A DNA stretch of 41,167 nucleotides from Nostoc sp. S13 (GCF_029379315.1 NZ_JAQYWQ010000060.1:1-41167); one strand, 5' to 3'. Shown: positions 19,036 to 29,012, numbered from the stretch's first letter. Numbers and translations are program-made. The notes: generated from the sequence alone by a model not told the origin.

Positions 19036-20055
19036 ATGAACACAAATATTTCTCACCCTGAAAAATACTACATTCGCATTTTCAGCTTAGGTATAGGTAT
19101 CTTAGTGGTGTTGTTAGGTATTTTCGCCAGCATTTCTTACGGTGCAGCTGACATTCCCATTGCCAAAATACTTACTGCATTCACTAACTATGATGACTCT
19201 ACCGAACACATAATTATCCGGTCGATGCGCCTACCGCGTACACTAATTGCAAGTATGGTCGGTGCTAGTTTGGCTATAGCTGGGGCATTAATGCAAGGAC
19301 TGACTCAAAATCCCTTAGCCGCACCAGGAATCTTGGGGAGCAATGCAGGTGCAGCCTTAGCAGTGGTGACAGTGGTTTTTGGCTTGGGTACATCTTCACC
19401 AGCCCTGATTACCCTTGTAGCATTTCTCGGAGCCTTAATAGCAGCCTTAACTGTTTACTCCCTTGGTTCTCTTGGACAAGGAGGCTCAACACCATTGAAT
19501 CTGACTATTGCTGGTGCAGCTTTAACTGCCTTACTATCTTCAATTACCACAGGCGTACTGATTTTAAGCGATCGCACTCTTGAAGAAATCCGCTTCTGGT
19601 TAGCAGGTTCTCTGGCTGGACGAGACTTCAATCTATTTCTAACTGTGTTGCCCTGGATGATAGTAGGATTATTAACAGCTTTTGCCTTGAGTAGACAAAT
19701 CAACGTCCTCAGTTTAGGAGAATCGGTAGCCACAAGCTTAGGTCAGCAAACAGGTTGGATCAAGTTGGCAACAGCATCGAGCGTTGTAATATTGGCAGGG
19801 AGCGCTGTCGCATTAGCAGGGCCTATAGGCTTTGTCGGTCTGGTAGTTCCCCATCTAGCGCGGGGACTAATGGGTGTTGATTATCGTTGGGTATTGCCTT
19901 GTGCAGCTGTGTTTGGTGCAGGTTTACTAGTATGGGCAGATTTAGCAGCGCGTTGGTTAATTAGACCCCAAGAATTGCCTGTTGGCGTGATGACAGCCCT
20001 TTTGGGTGCGCCCTTTTTGTTGTATTTAGTGCGTTGGCGGGTGAACAGAGGATGA
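19036..20055 (+). CDS. FecCD-family siderophore ABC transporter permease 1
   Basis: 339 residues, about nine or ten membrane helices. FecCD/BtuC motifs are present: RLPRTLIASMVGASLAIAGA, GLTQNPLAAPGILGSNAGA, and GFVGLVVPHLARGLMG (the loop that contacts the ATPase). It moves ferric siderophore across the inner membrane. It is translationally coupled to the next permease (ATGA overlap) and is the first gene of the permease-permease-ATPase-binding protein series. Confidence 0.93.
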   Translation: MNTNISHPEKYYIRIFSLGIGILVVLLGIFASISYGAADIPIAKILTAFTNYDDSTEHIIIRSMRLPRTLIASMVGASLAIAGALMQGLTQNPLAAPGILGSNAGAALAVVTVVFGLGTSSPALITLVAFLGALIAALTVYSLGSLGQGGSTPLNLTIAGAALTALLSSITTGVLILSDRTLEEIRFWLAGSLAGRDFNLFLTVLPWMIVGLLTAFALSRQINVLSLGESVATSLGQQTGWIKLATASSVVILAGSAVALAGPIGFVGLVVPHLARGLMGVDYRWVLPCAAVFGAGLLVWADLAARWLIRPQELPVGVMTALLGAPFLLYLVRWRVNRG

Positions 20056-21092
20056 CAACAATTCCAAATTCCAGATTCCAAATTCCAAATTCAATACTCG
20101 GCAATTTGCCTGTAACTAGAGTATTGTTACTATTGCTATTATTCACCGTCGCTGTCTTGGGGATCAGCCTCAGTTTGGGAGCTTATCCGGTGCCGCCAGC
20201 AGATATAGTGAAAGCTGTTCTTGGTTTACCAACTCAAGACTCAGAATCTGCCTTTGTTGTTGTTACCCTGCGTTTACCGAGAGTGTTAATCTCCTGGTTG
20301 GTAGGAGTCGGCTTGGGAACTGCGGGTGCAATTTTACAAGGATTGACACGTAATCCTTTAGCTGACCCTGGCATCGTTGGGGTAAATGCCGGTGCAGCCT
20401 TAGCGGCGGTGACTTTGATTGTATTATTTCCGGCAGTATCCACTATGTATTTGCCCCTAGCTGCCTTTGGTGGTGCTTTTGTTGTCGGCTGTCTGATCTA
20501 CTTACTAGCTGGCACGGGAGAAAAATCACCTCTGCGTTTAGTTTTAGTAGGAGTAGCACTTGCAGCAATTATGGGAGCTTTCACGACATTAATGTTGACT
20601 TTCGGTCAAATCACCGACGTTACTAGAGCATTAGTCTGGTTGGCGGGTAGTGTGGCTGGTAAAAGTTGGGAGCAAGTCTGGCAACTGCTACCTTGGATAG
20701 TTATCTTCCTTCCCTTTGCTTTACTGCTGACACGAGAACTTGATACTTTGCAACTGGGTGATGCAATAGCTAAAGGACTCGGTAGCCGAGTCACATGGCA
20801 AAGAAGCAAATTATTATTAGTGAGTGTGGCGCTGGCTGGGTCAAGTGTGGCGATCGCCGGTACAATTGGCTTCGTTGGATTAATGGCTCCCCATTTGGCA
20901 CGTAGACTTGTGGGGCCAATACATAAAAACTTACTGCCAGTTGCCGCCTTAATCGGAGGATTGTTGGTAGCAGCAGCAGATTTTTTGGGTAGGACTTTAT
21001 TTTCTCCGATAGAATTGCCATGTGGTTTGCTAACTGCTGCCTTAGGAACGCCTTATTTTATCTATTTACTGTATCAAAGGCGGCAAACATGA
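20052..21092 (+). CDS. FecCD-family siderophore ABC transporter permease 2
   Basis: 346 residues from the ATG at 20052, which overlaps the previous stop (ATGA). An upstream in-frame start at 20034 would overlap further. Motifs: RLPRVLISWLVGVGLGTAGA, GLTRNPLADPGIVGVNAGA, GFVGLMAPHLARRLVG. The first ~15 codons are built from tandem ATTCCAA-like units (20059-20095), giving an N-terminal stretch rich in N, S, P and I that is absent from relatives. It pairs with permease 1 as a heterodimer. Confidence 0.93.
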   Translation: MTTIPNSRFQIPNSILGNLPVTRVLLLLLLFTVAVLGISLSLGAYPVPPADIVKAVLGLPTQDSESAFVVVTLRLPRVLISWLVGVGLGTAGAILQGLTRNPLADPGIVGVNAGAALAAVTLIVLFPAVSTMYLPLAAFGGAFVVGCLIYLLAGTGEKSPLRLVLVGVALAAIMGAFTTLMLTFGQITDVTRALVWLAGSVAGKSWEQVWQLLPWIVIFLPFALLLTRELDTLQLGDAIAKGLGSRVTWQRSKLLLVSVALAGSSVAIAGTIGFVGLMAPHLARRLVGPIHKNLLPVAALIGGLLVAAADFLGRTLFSPIELPCGLLTAALGTPYFIYLLYQRRQT

Positions 21093-21437
21093 GTAGGAAA
21101 GAAGAATCTGATGTCAGGTATTTTTACCAAGTGCAGGACTAAATAACCAACATTATTGGTAATATTATCGTAATATGATCTAAATATCTATCCTGAAAGG
21201 CGATCGCTAACTTTAGGGGAATATTTGGTTTCTGATGACCAGATTTTCACAAGATGCTCTGCTCAAGCATTTTGACTAGCTTGATCAATTGGATTTTGGT
21301 CATTCCCCTGCCAAGAATCATTCGTTGGATTCAAAAGCGTTCGTAACAAGGCACTACGCGGCAGTGTGATCTGCCATCATCAGCCGCTTTGCAGCTACGC
21401 ACTTTCAGACCACTTATCCTTGCAATCAGAAAGTCTT
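21093..21437. other. Gap between permease and ATPase genes
   Basis: No gene seen. Near 21150-21175 there is an AT-rich inverted-repeat patch (ATTGGTAATATTATCGTAAT). The ATPase is therefore possibly transcribed from its own promoter. Confidence 0.4.
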
Positions 21438-22229
21438 ATGGACAACACAGTCCTTGAAACCCAACATCTGAGTCTGGCTTACGATCGCAAACCCATCATA
21501 TCCGGTCTTAACCTGTTAATTCCCACTGGACAAATTACTGCTCTAGTTGGCCCGAATGGCTGCGGTAAATCTACTCTACTGCAAGGTTTAGCCAGATTAC
21601 TCAAACCTCATATTGGTGCTGTATATCTTAATGGTGCTGATATTTTTCGACAGTCAACGACCAAAGTTGCACAACAACTCGGTATTCTTCCTCAAGGGCC
21701 AGTTGCACCAGAAGGATTGACTGTGCGAGATTTGGTAGCACAAGGTCGTTATCCATATCAAAAAAGTTGGCTGCAATCTTGGACAACTGAAGATGAACGT
21801 CAAGTCCGCAAAGCACTAACAACTACAGACCTCAACGAATTAGCCCATAGAGCCGTAGATACACTTTCTGGCGGACAGAAGCAACGTGCTTGGATAGCCA
21901 TGACTTTAGCGCAAGATACGCAGATTCTACTATTGGATGAACCGACAACTTTCTTAGATTTAGCTCATCAAGTGGAAGTACTAGAGTTGCTGTGGGATTT
22001 GAATCAACTTGAGGGGCGAACAATTGTCATGGTGTTGCACGATTTGAATCAGGCGTGTCGTTATGCTCATCAGCTAGTAGCTTTACGTGATGGCGCTGTT
22101 ATGGCTCATGGAACTCCAGCAGATGTCATGACAGAAGAAATGGTGCAGGAGGTGTTTGGATTAGCTTGTCGAATTATACCAGACCCAGTAGTAGGAACTC
22201 CTTTGTGTTTACCTCTAAAAAAGAAATGA
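21438..22229 (+). CDS. Siderophore ABC transporter ATP-binding protein
   Basis: 263 residues starting [18 protein letters not shown]. Walker A is GPNGCGKST, the Q-loop is near LGILPQGP, the signature is [13 protein letters not shown], Walker B is [12 protein letters not shown], and the switch histidine is in VMVLHDLNQ. The FecE/FhuC subfamily is indicated by [13 protein letters not shown]. The ATG at 21438 is favoured over an upstream in-frame start (21366), whose extension has no family match. It energises the permeases at 19036-21092. Confidence 0.93.
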   Translation: MDNTVLETQHLSLAYDRKPIISGLNLLIPTGQITALVGPNGCGKSTLLQGLARLLKPHIGAVYLNGADIFRQSTTKVAQQLGILPQGPVAPEGLTVRDLVAQGRYPYQKSWLQSWTTEDERQVRKALTTTDLNELAHRAVDTLSGGQKQRAWIAMTLAQDTQILLLDEPTTFLDLAHQVEVLELLWDLNQLEGRTIVMVLHDLNQACRYAHQLVALRDGAVMAHGTPADVMTEEMVQEVFGLACRIIPDPVVGTPLCLPLKKK

Positions 22230-22335
22230 TCACACGGGTTTTGAGGTAGAGCTATCTCCTAATTGCAATACAACCTCTTGCACAGTCAAGACGCGATCGC
22301 TCTACCATAATCTCTATCTTCTTCACTTTGTCAAT

Positions 22336-23352
22336 ATGCCTAAGTTCTGCTTTTTTCTGCTGCTCACGCTGTTGGTGATTTCTGCTTGCAGTTCCTTTAG
22401 TCGTCAATTACCGACCCGCAATATAGCCGTCGTTCCTTCAACTCAAACATCACCGCCCGTCCATGTAGTCAAACACGCAATGGGTCAGACTCAAGTTCCC
22501 GTCCATCCTCAACGAGTCGTCGTCATAGATCCGTGGCTAGTGGAAATACCTCTAGCTCTAGGAGTCAACTTAATAGGCGCTCCAGATCCAGCTAAAACTC
22601 TCCAAGGGCTAGGGTTAGAGGATAAGCACCCAGGCGTTGAAAACATTGGTGCGGTTCTGACACCGCCGAACATGGAGAAGGTTATAACTCTCAAGCCGGA
22701 CTTGATCTTAGGTACGACGCGCAACCGGGATACTTACAGTTTATGGTCTCACATTGCACCCACCGTTTTGCTGAAGGTGCAAAGCAATGGAGACTGGAAA
22801 CAACCGTTTATGCCAGCAGCAAAAGCTCTGGGGAAAACCGAGACAGCAAAACGTTTGATGGACGATTACAACATACGTTTAGGCGAATTCAAACAAAAGA
22901 TGGGTTCCCGACTCAAAAAAACTTTAGTTTCCGTTGTGCGCCTCATCCCAGAGACGATTAACCCGTTAACCAAAGGTGCATTCTCTGGAGTAATTATAGA
23001 GGATGCTGGTCTAATGCGTCCTCCTTGGCAAAATCTGGATGCTAAAGCAACTAAAAAGAAAGCAGGCAACCCCGTTGGCTACAATATCTCTCCAGAAGTC
23101 CTTACCCAGATAGATGGTGATATCCTATTTATAGTGCGCTACGGCTTCAAAGACCCTGCACAGTCAAAGATAGCTGTCAATCAACTCATGGCAGAACCTC
23201 TGTGGTCAAAGCTTAATGTAGTTAGGCAACGTAAAGTTTATGTAGTTGATGATTTTTATTGGCTCACTGGTAGCTATCTATCAGCTAATCGAGTTATTAA
23301 TGATTTATTTACTTATATTTTGCACCCACTGGAAGCAACTAATAATAAATGA
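22336..23352 (+). CDS. Siderophore-binding lipoprotein (FecB/FhuD type)
   Basis: 338 residues. A lipoprotein signal peptide ends LLVISAC, with the acylated cysteine at residue 18. The class III periplasmic-binding fold is indicated by HPQRVVVIDPWLVEIPLALGV, IGAVLTPPNMEKVITLKPDLILG and the C-terminal QRKVYVVDDFYWLTGSYLSANRV. It delivers ferric siderophore to the permease pair. A truncated copy of its 3' end lies at 18687-18779. Confidence 0.92.
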   Translation: MPKFCFFLLLTLLVISACSSFSRQLPTRNIAVVPSTQTSPPVHVVKHAMGQTQVPVHPQRVVVIDPWLVEIPLALGVNLIGAPDPAKTLQGLGLEDKHPGVENIGAVLTPPNMEKVITLKPDLILGTTRNRDTYSLWSHIAPTVLLKVQSNGDWKQPFMPAAKALGKTETAKRLMDDYNIRLGEFKQKMGSRLKKTLVSVVRLIPETINPLTKGAFSGVIIEDAGLMRPPWQNLDAKATKKKAGNPVGYNISPEVLTQIDGDILFIVRYGFKDPAQSKIAVNQLMAEPLWSKLNVVRQRKVYVVDDFYWLTGSYLSANRVINDLFTYILHPLEATNNK

Positions 23353-23605
23353 ATAAAGTGTGCAAAAGCGTAACATCATTTTTATTTATGGTTAATTTTC
23401 GAGTTGTCAGTCTCAACTCTACATGAGAAAAGGCAAACAGTATGTAATTATGTTTTTATTTATGCTTATTCCCATACTACTTTTATTTGCCAACATAATT
23501 ATTCTTCATACCGCATTAAAATAACCTACTTCCAAAAATTGCCATAAATCAACTAGTGCAAGATATAAGATTAGCAACTAAAAACAAGTCGATTACCTCT
23601 ATTAA

Positions 23606-24825
23606 ATGATATTTAATCTAACTCTCAATAAGCAAACTCTGATTGAGCGCATTAGCCAACTTGCACGCGATAAGTTCGCCTCTCGCGCCGCTGGTTATGA
23701 CCACAATGCTAGCTTCCCAAAAGAAGATTTTGAAGACCTTTTTCAAGCAGGTCTGAATGCACCTGTTGTGCCAACTGAATACGGTGGTCTAGGGTTAGGA
23801 CATGATAGCGATATCTTTACCCTGTGGATGATGACTAAGGAACTGGCAAAAGTGGATTTATCCCTAGCCCGTTGCTGGGAAGGACATGCAAATGCCCAAG
23901 TTTTACTAGCGGCTATGGCTAATGAGTCTCAGAAAAAGTGCTGGTTTGAGGGTATTGTCCAACGTGGCGAGAAATGGGCGGCTTGGAGTGGAGAACCCCA
24001 GTCTCAGATTCCAGGTCAAAAAGCCAGCTTTGGCACAAGTGTTCAAGTGGTAGATGAGGGATATATCATTGATGGTACAAAGGTATTCGCGACCAGTGCC
24101 CCAGAAGCACAGTGGGCAATTCTCTTGGTGAATACAGCAGGGCCTGGGGGAGCGCGTCATCGTAATGGGCACCAACATCAGTGTTGTTACTAGCCTGCAA
24201 CTTATCCGACCCCAGTATTAGCTTTGATGATAGTTGGTGGCAACCAATTGGGATGAGAGGTACAGTAAGTTACTTAGTTCGCTTTGAAGGTACTTTCATT
24301 CCCAAAGAAAATTTGATTGGCTATCCAGGACAGTATATTCAACAGGAGTGGCAGACGCGGTTTACACCTCTGTATGGTGCTGCTTTTCTCGGAGCTGCTG
24401 AAGGAGCCTACGATTATGCTTTAGCATACATCAACAAACAGGAAAAAGGACACGACCCCTACGTACAACACCGAATTGCTAAGGCAGCAATTAATATAGA
24501 TACTATGCATTTATGGCTGCGGCAGGTAGCCACTCTTTGGGAAACAGGCCAGGTCTTAGGGGCAAAACAAGCAGGCAATCGCGCCCGTTACATAACTGAA
24601 CAACTGGCTTTGGAAACGGTGAACGACTGCATACATGCTTGTGGATCTCGCTCCTTGATTAAACCGAGTCCCGTGGAGCGAATATTGCGAGATTTATCCT
24701 TTTACGTATTACACGATAATTGCGATCGCGTTTTGTCTTCAATTGGTCAGGAAATTCTGGGGCAATCCTTTGATCGTGCCTATTTCAACACCCACCCAAC
24801 TCGCCAAGAAGACCTTACGGAGTAA
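23606..24825 (+). pseudogene. Acyl-CoA dehydrogenase-family gene broken by a frameshift
   Basis: The first frame (23606-24193) gives the N-terminal and middle domains: PTEYGGLGLGHDSDIF, LARCWEGHANAQ, GEKWAAWSGEP, GTKVFATSAPEAQWAILLVNTAGPGGAR. The second (from the GTG at 24181 to 24825) continues with LLLACNLSDPSISFD, WWQPIGMRGTVSYLVRFEGTFIP and the C-terminal helical domain. Together they make one SfnB/DszC-like flavoprotein of about 400 residues. A single-base deletion between about 24155 and 24181 would explain the shift. It is either a true pseudogene or a sequencing error. SfnB-type enzymes are linked to organosulfur use; the substrate here is unknown. Confidence 0.8.
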
Positions 24826-24868
24826 AAGTTTTATAATATAAAATACACCATAAAGATTGAGGCAATTT

Positions 24869-24928
24869 GTGGTAAAAAATATCGGTCGTGTGATTCTGTC
24901 GCTTACAGGACTAGCCCTTTCAAGGTAA
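24869..24928 (+). pseudogene. Possible 5' stub of an exported-protein gene
   Basis: GTG at 24869, with GATTGAGG upstream, opens a 19-codon frame (VVKNIGRVILSLTGLALSR) that looks like a signal peptide start and then hits a stop inside the MITE at 24909. It may be the beginning of an ABC substrate-binding protein gene destroyed by the insertion. Very short, so only tentative. Confidence 0.3.
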
Positions 24929-25028
24929 CGCGGTTTAAAAGTTATTTATTGAACCACAGGGGCGCAGAGAACACAGAGAAAAGAGGAATTATTATCCAAA
25001 AATTTTACCCACCTTGAAAGGGCTAGTC
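24909..25028. mobile_element. MITE-like element with perfect 18-bp inverted ends
   Basis: GACTAGCCCTTTCAAGGT (24909-24926) is perfectly inverted at 25011-25028. The interior is ~85 bp with a CACAGGGGCGCAGAGAACAC motif common in Nostocales repeats. It lies between the convergent acyl-CoA dehydrogenase and vnfE genes, and could also act as a bidirectional hairpin. Confidence 0.7.
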
Positions 25029-25048
25029 TTAGCTTGACAAATAATTTC

Positions 25049-26428
25049 TCAAGCGACATCATGGTTAATTTTTTCATCCCAAGGAGCAGGTTTGCTGACT
25101 TGCTCCCACACAGGACTATACAGGGCTTTATACAATTCTCGTGCCAGTTCCACCAGCCCTATATAACCAGCGTAGGCATGATGGCGTTCATGGTTAACAT
25201 CCAAAAAAGGAATTTGTGCTTTGAGTGCTGTATATTTATTGCCAGTTCCAGTAATCAGCACATCAGCTTTTGTATCCTTTAAAACTTGTAGTAATCCTTG
25301 CGGTGTTGCTTCGTGTAAAACAATGCCATCTTGACCAAGATATTGTTTAATTTTGGCTTTCTCCTCTTCTGTAGTCTTGGCGTTAGTGGTAGCAATCACT
25401 TCCATTCCCAAATCTTTAGCGGCTAAAATAATCGACCAAATTTTTACACCACCAGTACAAAGAATAATCCGCTTGCCTTTCAACTGGGCACGGTAGGGAG
25501 CTAGGGCAATATCTAGGGCTGCGTTTTCTTCTCTTATCAACGATTCTGTACGTTCTTGAAGATATTTATCCCCTAATGTTGCTGCAATATTTCGCAAGCA
25601 ATGGTTTAAGTTTTCCACACCGAAGAAAGATTCTTCAATATAAGGAATTCCATAAAGTTCTTTCATTGTTTGCGCCATTGGCAGCACTACATTTGAGCAA
25701 ATGACTACATTCAACTTGGCACGATGAGCATAGCAAACTTCTTTATAGCGAGCATCACCCGTAATTTTGGAGAGAACGCGTATACCCAATCTCTTGAATA
25801 GTGGTAAAACATTCCACAAATCACCAGCAACGTTGTACTCACCAACAATATTGATATCGAAAGGGGTAGTAAATTCTGGTTCTGCCGTTCCGATTACATA
25901 TTTCAATAAAGTCTCATTACCGATGCGATTACCTAAATTTTTACTACCAAGAAATCCAGGCGAATTTATATAGACAACCGGAATATCAATTTTCTGTGCA
26001 GCCATTTTACAGACACTATCAATATCATCACCAATCAAAGCGGTAATACAAGTAGCGTAGACAAAAATAGCCGCAGGATTATAGCCTTGAGCAACATCGA
26101 GAATAGCTTTGTACAGTTTCTTTTCACCACCAAAAACGACATTATTCTCACCAAAATCAGTAGTAAAACCAGTTTGGTATAATTGAGAGCCTGATGAGAG
26201 GCTACCATGAGTCGCCCAAGGATTATGAGTACAAGCAACAGCACCATGTACTAAATGAACAACATCAGTAATAGCTCCCACAGAAACCATCGCTCCATCT
26301 AAAGGACAATTCCCTTGGTTTGCACCTGGTTGTGGTGGTTTTGTGCAAGTTAGTTTTTTCTTGTCACCCAATTTTTTTTGGTTATGTTTGCAAGCTGTTT
26401 CGTTGATTGTTACTTGAGTATTTTTCAT
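25049..26428 (-). CDS. vnfE: Nitrogenase cofactor scaffold protein NifE/VnfE
   Basis: 459 residues of the NifE branch of the nitrogenase alpha-like family, which with NifN/VnfN matures the iron-sulfur precursor of the M-cluster. The conserved cysteines are C41 (GNCPLDGA), C66 (GAVACTHN) and C127 (VYATCITALIGDD). NSPGFLGSKNLGNRIG and the C-terminal TGTGNKYTALKAQIPFLDVN match NifE. The NPWATHGSLSSG segment and the short N terminus point to the vanadium-type protein, but the V/Mo distinction is inference. A GAGGAAAG site precedes the ATG. No nifN or vnfN follows: the next sequence downstream is a MITE and the convergent broken dehydrogenase. Confidence 0.85.
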   Translation of the reverse strand: MKNTQVTINETACKHNQKKLGDKKKLTCTKPPQPGANQGNCPLDGAMVSVGAITDVVHLVHGAVACTHNPWATHGSLSSGSQLYQTGFTTDFGENNVVFGGEKKLYKAILDVAQGYNPAAIFVYATCITALIGDDIDSVCKMAAQKIDIPVVYINSPGFLGSKNLGNRIGNETLLKYVIGTAEPEFTTPFDINIVGEYNVAGDLWNVLPLFKRLGIRVLSKITGDARYKEVCYAHRAKLNVVICSNVVLPMAQTMKELYGIPYIEESFFGVENLNHCLRNIAATLGDKYLQERTESLIREENAALDIALAPYRAQLKGKRIILCTGGVKIWSIILAAKDLGMEVIATTNAKTTEEEKAKIKQYLGQDGIVLHEATPQGLLQVLKDTKADVLITGTGNKYTALKAQIPFLDVNHERHHAYAGYIGLVELARELYKALYSPVWEQVSKPAPWDEKINHDVA

Positions 26429-27008
26429 GGCTTTCCTCGTACTGAAGATTAATACAAAAGAGTCAAGATTTAGGAGTTACAAGGCGCAATGTCCCTTGCC
26501 AAATTATTTGTTAGCTTTATTTATTAGCCTAAAATGTACTCTAGATAAGCAATAGCCGAAATCTTTAATCCGAGTAGCACGTATGTATCTCAACAAGTAC
26601 AGTTTTTGCTACTAACAGCACGAACGCAAAGATGATCGTTTTTTAGCTTTAGGTTGAGACTAATTTGGCAAATGGTCATTTAATTTGTTAAGCGACACAA
26701 TAAATATTCTTCGAGGCTTTGTATTCTTAGAATAAAAATTATTTGAGTTTCTTGACTTAAGAATCCTAACAAAAACTGTAATTAATAATAGTAAAAATCA
26801 TAACAAATATGTGAATTTATATTGCAATATTAAGCATAAAAGCAGTTACAAATAGACAGTTCTGTCTAGATTTAAAGCTATAATTATTATACTAAAAGTT
26901 TTATTATTAGTAATGGTAATAGACAGACTATTCTAACTGTGTATGAGGAGATGAATAATTTAAATTCTCCGTTGATTATGGATGTTTTTTTTTGAAAAAT
27001 CGGCGATA
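26429..27008. other. AT-rich region upstream of vnfE
   Basis: About 580 bases without a supported gene. It probably holds the vnfE promoter and leader. Strongly AT-rich between 26690 and 26990. Confidence 0.45.
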
Positions 27009-27105
27009 ATTGCTCAAATAAAAACAACACAAAAAGTGCATTTATTGGTTTTTGAGACTCTCTATCTAATGACTAATTCTAACTACAAATACTGTTTTTA
27101 AAGTT
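27009..27105 (+). repeat. Diverged internal copy of the window-end repeat
   Basis: Aligns with positions about 9-105 of the left end. Shared words include GCTCAAAT..AAACAACA, TGACTAATT and CAAATACTGTTT. The 3' half of the unit (GTATGATATTC) is missing. It ends next to the stop of the permease fragment. Confidence 0.65.
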
Positions 27106-27128
27106 ATTTTGCCTTGTTCGGTGATAGT

Positions 27129-27557
27129 TTAACTACGTTTCATACCCCATTTTTGCACTGTTTTGATTTCAATTAATCGAAAAATATAATCGACAGCTAA
27201 ACCCAAAATTGCAATTACCACTAATGCGGCAAATACGCGATCAGTTTGCAGAAAGTTGCGACTATTATTAATCTGCCATCCCAAACCGCTAGTAGCACCC
27301 CCCGAACTAAACACTAACTCAGATGCAATCACGGTGCGCCAACCAAAAGCCCAAGCAGTTCTCAAGCCTGTTAAGATGTGAGGCAATGCAGCAGGGAGCA
27401 TAATTTCTCGAATCAGTCTGAAACCATCTAGACCCAGGTTTTTTCCTACCATAAGAACCGTTGGGTTGATGGTACTGAGTCCCATTTCTGTATTCAGGGC
27501 AATAGGCCAAGTTGTAGCATGGGCAGTAACTACGATCGAGGAAGGCTCTTGGCTCAA
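27129..27557 (-). pseudogene. C-terminal fragment of an ABC permease (SsuC/NrtB/VupB type)
   Basis: About 140 residues with VVTAHATTWPIALNTEMGLSTINPTVLMVGKNLGL, REIMLPAALPHILTGLRTAWAFGWR and two membrane helices. This is the last half of an inner-membrane permease of the nitrate/sulfonate/taurine type, the same family as the vanadate permease of vup transporters. The N-terminal ~110 residues are missing, and the upstream frame has no ATG and soon meets a stop. No ATPase or binding protein lies nearby. It could be a relic of vanadate or sulfonate transport; the sequence alone does not decide. Confidence 0.78.
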
Positions 27558-27701
27558 TACCGTATGCCACGGCCTTATTAGTGAGCCACTTTTTATATTG
27601 CTCCTGTGAGACTTTTCGACTATCTATTACAGCTAGGAGCAAAAAACAAGGTCTTTATTGTTCTTTCGGATGTTGAATTTTGAGGCTAGAATACGCTATT
27701 C

Positions 27702-27794
27702 TTATACAGCCACAATGACTTCAGCCTTTTTTGATTCGAGCCACATTGTAAAAGTTTCCGCCGTTACCTCTGAAACTGTTAGGTCGAGTGCCAT
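27702..27794 (-). pseudogene. Short stub resembling a rhodanese N terminus
   Basis: A 30-codon frame beginning MALDLTVSEVTAETFTMWL, then SKKAEVIVAV and a stop. The pattern resembles the first strand-helix-strand of single-domain rhodaneses, broken where the conserved DVRE would follow. Tentative. Confidence 0.3.
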
Positions 27795-27873
27795 AATATA
27801 GTTTAATTTTGCGGAGCATTGTTTAGATACTCAAAAACTTGAACTATATATAATTGAACTTATTACAAAAACG

Positions 27874-27905
27874 GGAGTCAGGACTGCGATCGCAGTCCTG
27901 ACTCC
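27874..27905. terminator. Perfect 32-bp palindrome downstream of the small-protein operon
   Basis: GGAGTCAGGACTGCGA and TCGCAGTCCTGACTCC form a 16-bp stem with the HIP1 octamer GCGATCGC at its centre. It lies just after the stop of the minus-strand gene ending at 27934 and probably serves as a transcription terminator. Confidence 0.65.
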
Positions 27906-27933
27906 TTACCCTCTACAATGATTATTATTCCTC

Positions 27934-28311
27934 TTAGTCCGGCCGATAGTAAAACTCCCGACACAGAAAATTAGGTTGGCTGCCATCCTTGAACTTGTGA
28001 AACGCAGCAATAACCCACAAATCTTTGTTCATGTTCGCTGCCAACAAAGATTCCACTGAATCGTGATCGTATCTTGCACAGAAAGCCTTCTCATTAATAT
28101 TATCTACAAACGGTGTCACCTCAGTTTCACCCCAATCTTTGAGGGACTCGGCACCATAAGCGTGCATAATAATTTGCTCATTATGCTTGGTTAGGGTAAA
28201 TTTCTCGATCCATGTAGTCTTGGTGTTGGAGTTTATCCAGGTTCCTAAATAAGGCGTGAAATCAATCACGGTGTCTTTGGGCTGGTTTCCGTAAATTTCG
28301 TTTCGTTCCAT
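27934..28311 (-). CDS. Small conserved-type protein, 125 aa, paralogue of its neighbour
   Basis: 125 residues. FTPYLGTWINSNTKTTWIEK, then MHAYGA..DWGETEV, a beta-rich middle, and a C-terminal REFYYRP. The next gene upstream encodes the same pattern (PLVGNWVNTKSDTNYLVR, DWGETEA, REFFHR). The GxWxN opening and alternating strands suggest a small beta-barrel, lipocalin-like fold. There is no signal peptide, so it is probably cytoplasmic. Good ribosome-binding site (AGAGGAAGA), 21 bases after the upstream gene. Function unknown. Confidence 0.8.
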   Translation of the reverse strand: MERNEIYGNQPKDTVIDFTPYLGTWINSNTKTTWIEKFTLTKHNEQIIMHAYGAESLKDWGETEVTPFVDNINEKAFCARYDHDSVESLLAANMNKDLWVIAAFHKFKDGSQPNFLCREFYYRPD

Positions 28312-28332
28312 CTTGAAATCTTCCTCTTCTTA

Positions 28333-28740
28333 CTAGCGATGAAAAAACTCACGAGCAAAATGATCAGTTCGACCACTACTATCTACGTAGCGGGTATAGG
28401 ACTGAATTACCAAGATTCCCAATTTTTGGTTTGCCACCAGATGTGTCTCAATGCCGTCTAGCTTGTAAAAAGCGTGGAATCCTCCTGCTATAAGTGAGTT
28501 TCCGACAGCGTAAGCCACTGCCTCAGTCTCACCCCAATCAATTGGTGAGGGTTCGTTGGCTCCATAACCCTGAAACACAAGGCGACCATCTTTTTCAGTC
28601 AGAACCACCCGCACCAAATAATTAGTATCCGATTTAGTATTGACCCAATTACCTACTAAAGGTGATAGTTCTATTGGCTCCTTGATACTAGGGCGTTGGT
28701 CAGCCTGCATATAGTGTGCGTATTGAGTTGTTTGTGTCAT
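28333..28740 (-). CDS. Small conserved-type protein, 135 aa, paralogue of its neighbour
   Basis: 135 residues with SPLVGNWVNTKSDTNYLVRV, FQGYGANEPSPIDWGETEA and REFFHR at the C terminus. It is clearly related to the protein at 27934-28311, so the pair arose by tandem duplication. No signal peptide or metal motif. It is first in a two-gene minus-strand operon ending at the 27874 palindrome. No function recognised. The opine-type dehydrogenase gene lies ~440 bases upstream on the same strand. Confidence 0.8.
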   Translation of the reverse strand: MTQTTQYAHYMQADQRPSIKEPIELSPLVGNWVNTKSDTNYLVRVVLTEKDGRLVFQGYGANEPSPIDWGETEAVAYAVGNSLIAGGFHAFYKLDGIETHLVANQKLGILVIQSYTRYVDSSGRTDHFAREFFHR

Positions 28741-29012
28741 TAGCTAACTCTCTAACGAATAAATTGCACCATTCTAATAATAAATATAAACCACTTATTA
28801 ACGTACATATAACTAAGATAATATTTTATTAATAAATTAATTATATCCTGATTTATAAAATAGCAAATTGTAGATAGAATTTATTTTTAAGGAGAAAATT
28901 TCATAAGTTTATAGCTGTATTTCCTCAATAATCTCCTTGCCTTAATCACTTGACTAAGAGCTATTTTATAATTGTCACAACCCAGATGATTGAAGTAGTT
29001 AGACAAAATTAA
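28741..29012. other. AT-rich gap upstream of the paralogous pair
   Basis: No gene seen. Likely contains the promoter of the minus-strand pair. Confidence 0.4.

Noticed and set aside
25049..26428. Nitrogenase alpha subunit (NifD/VnfD)
   Set aside because: The cysteine spacing, length and TALIGDDID / GFLGSKNLGNR segments match NifE; the cofactor-binding Cys-His pattern of the catalytic subunit is not evident.
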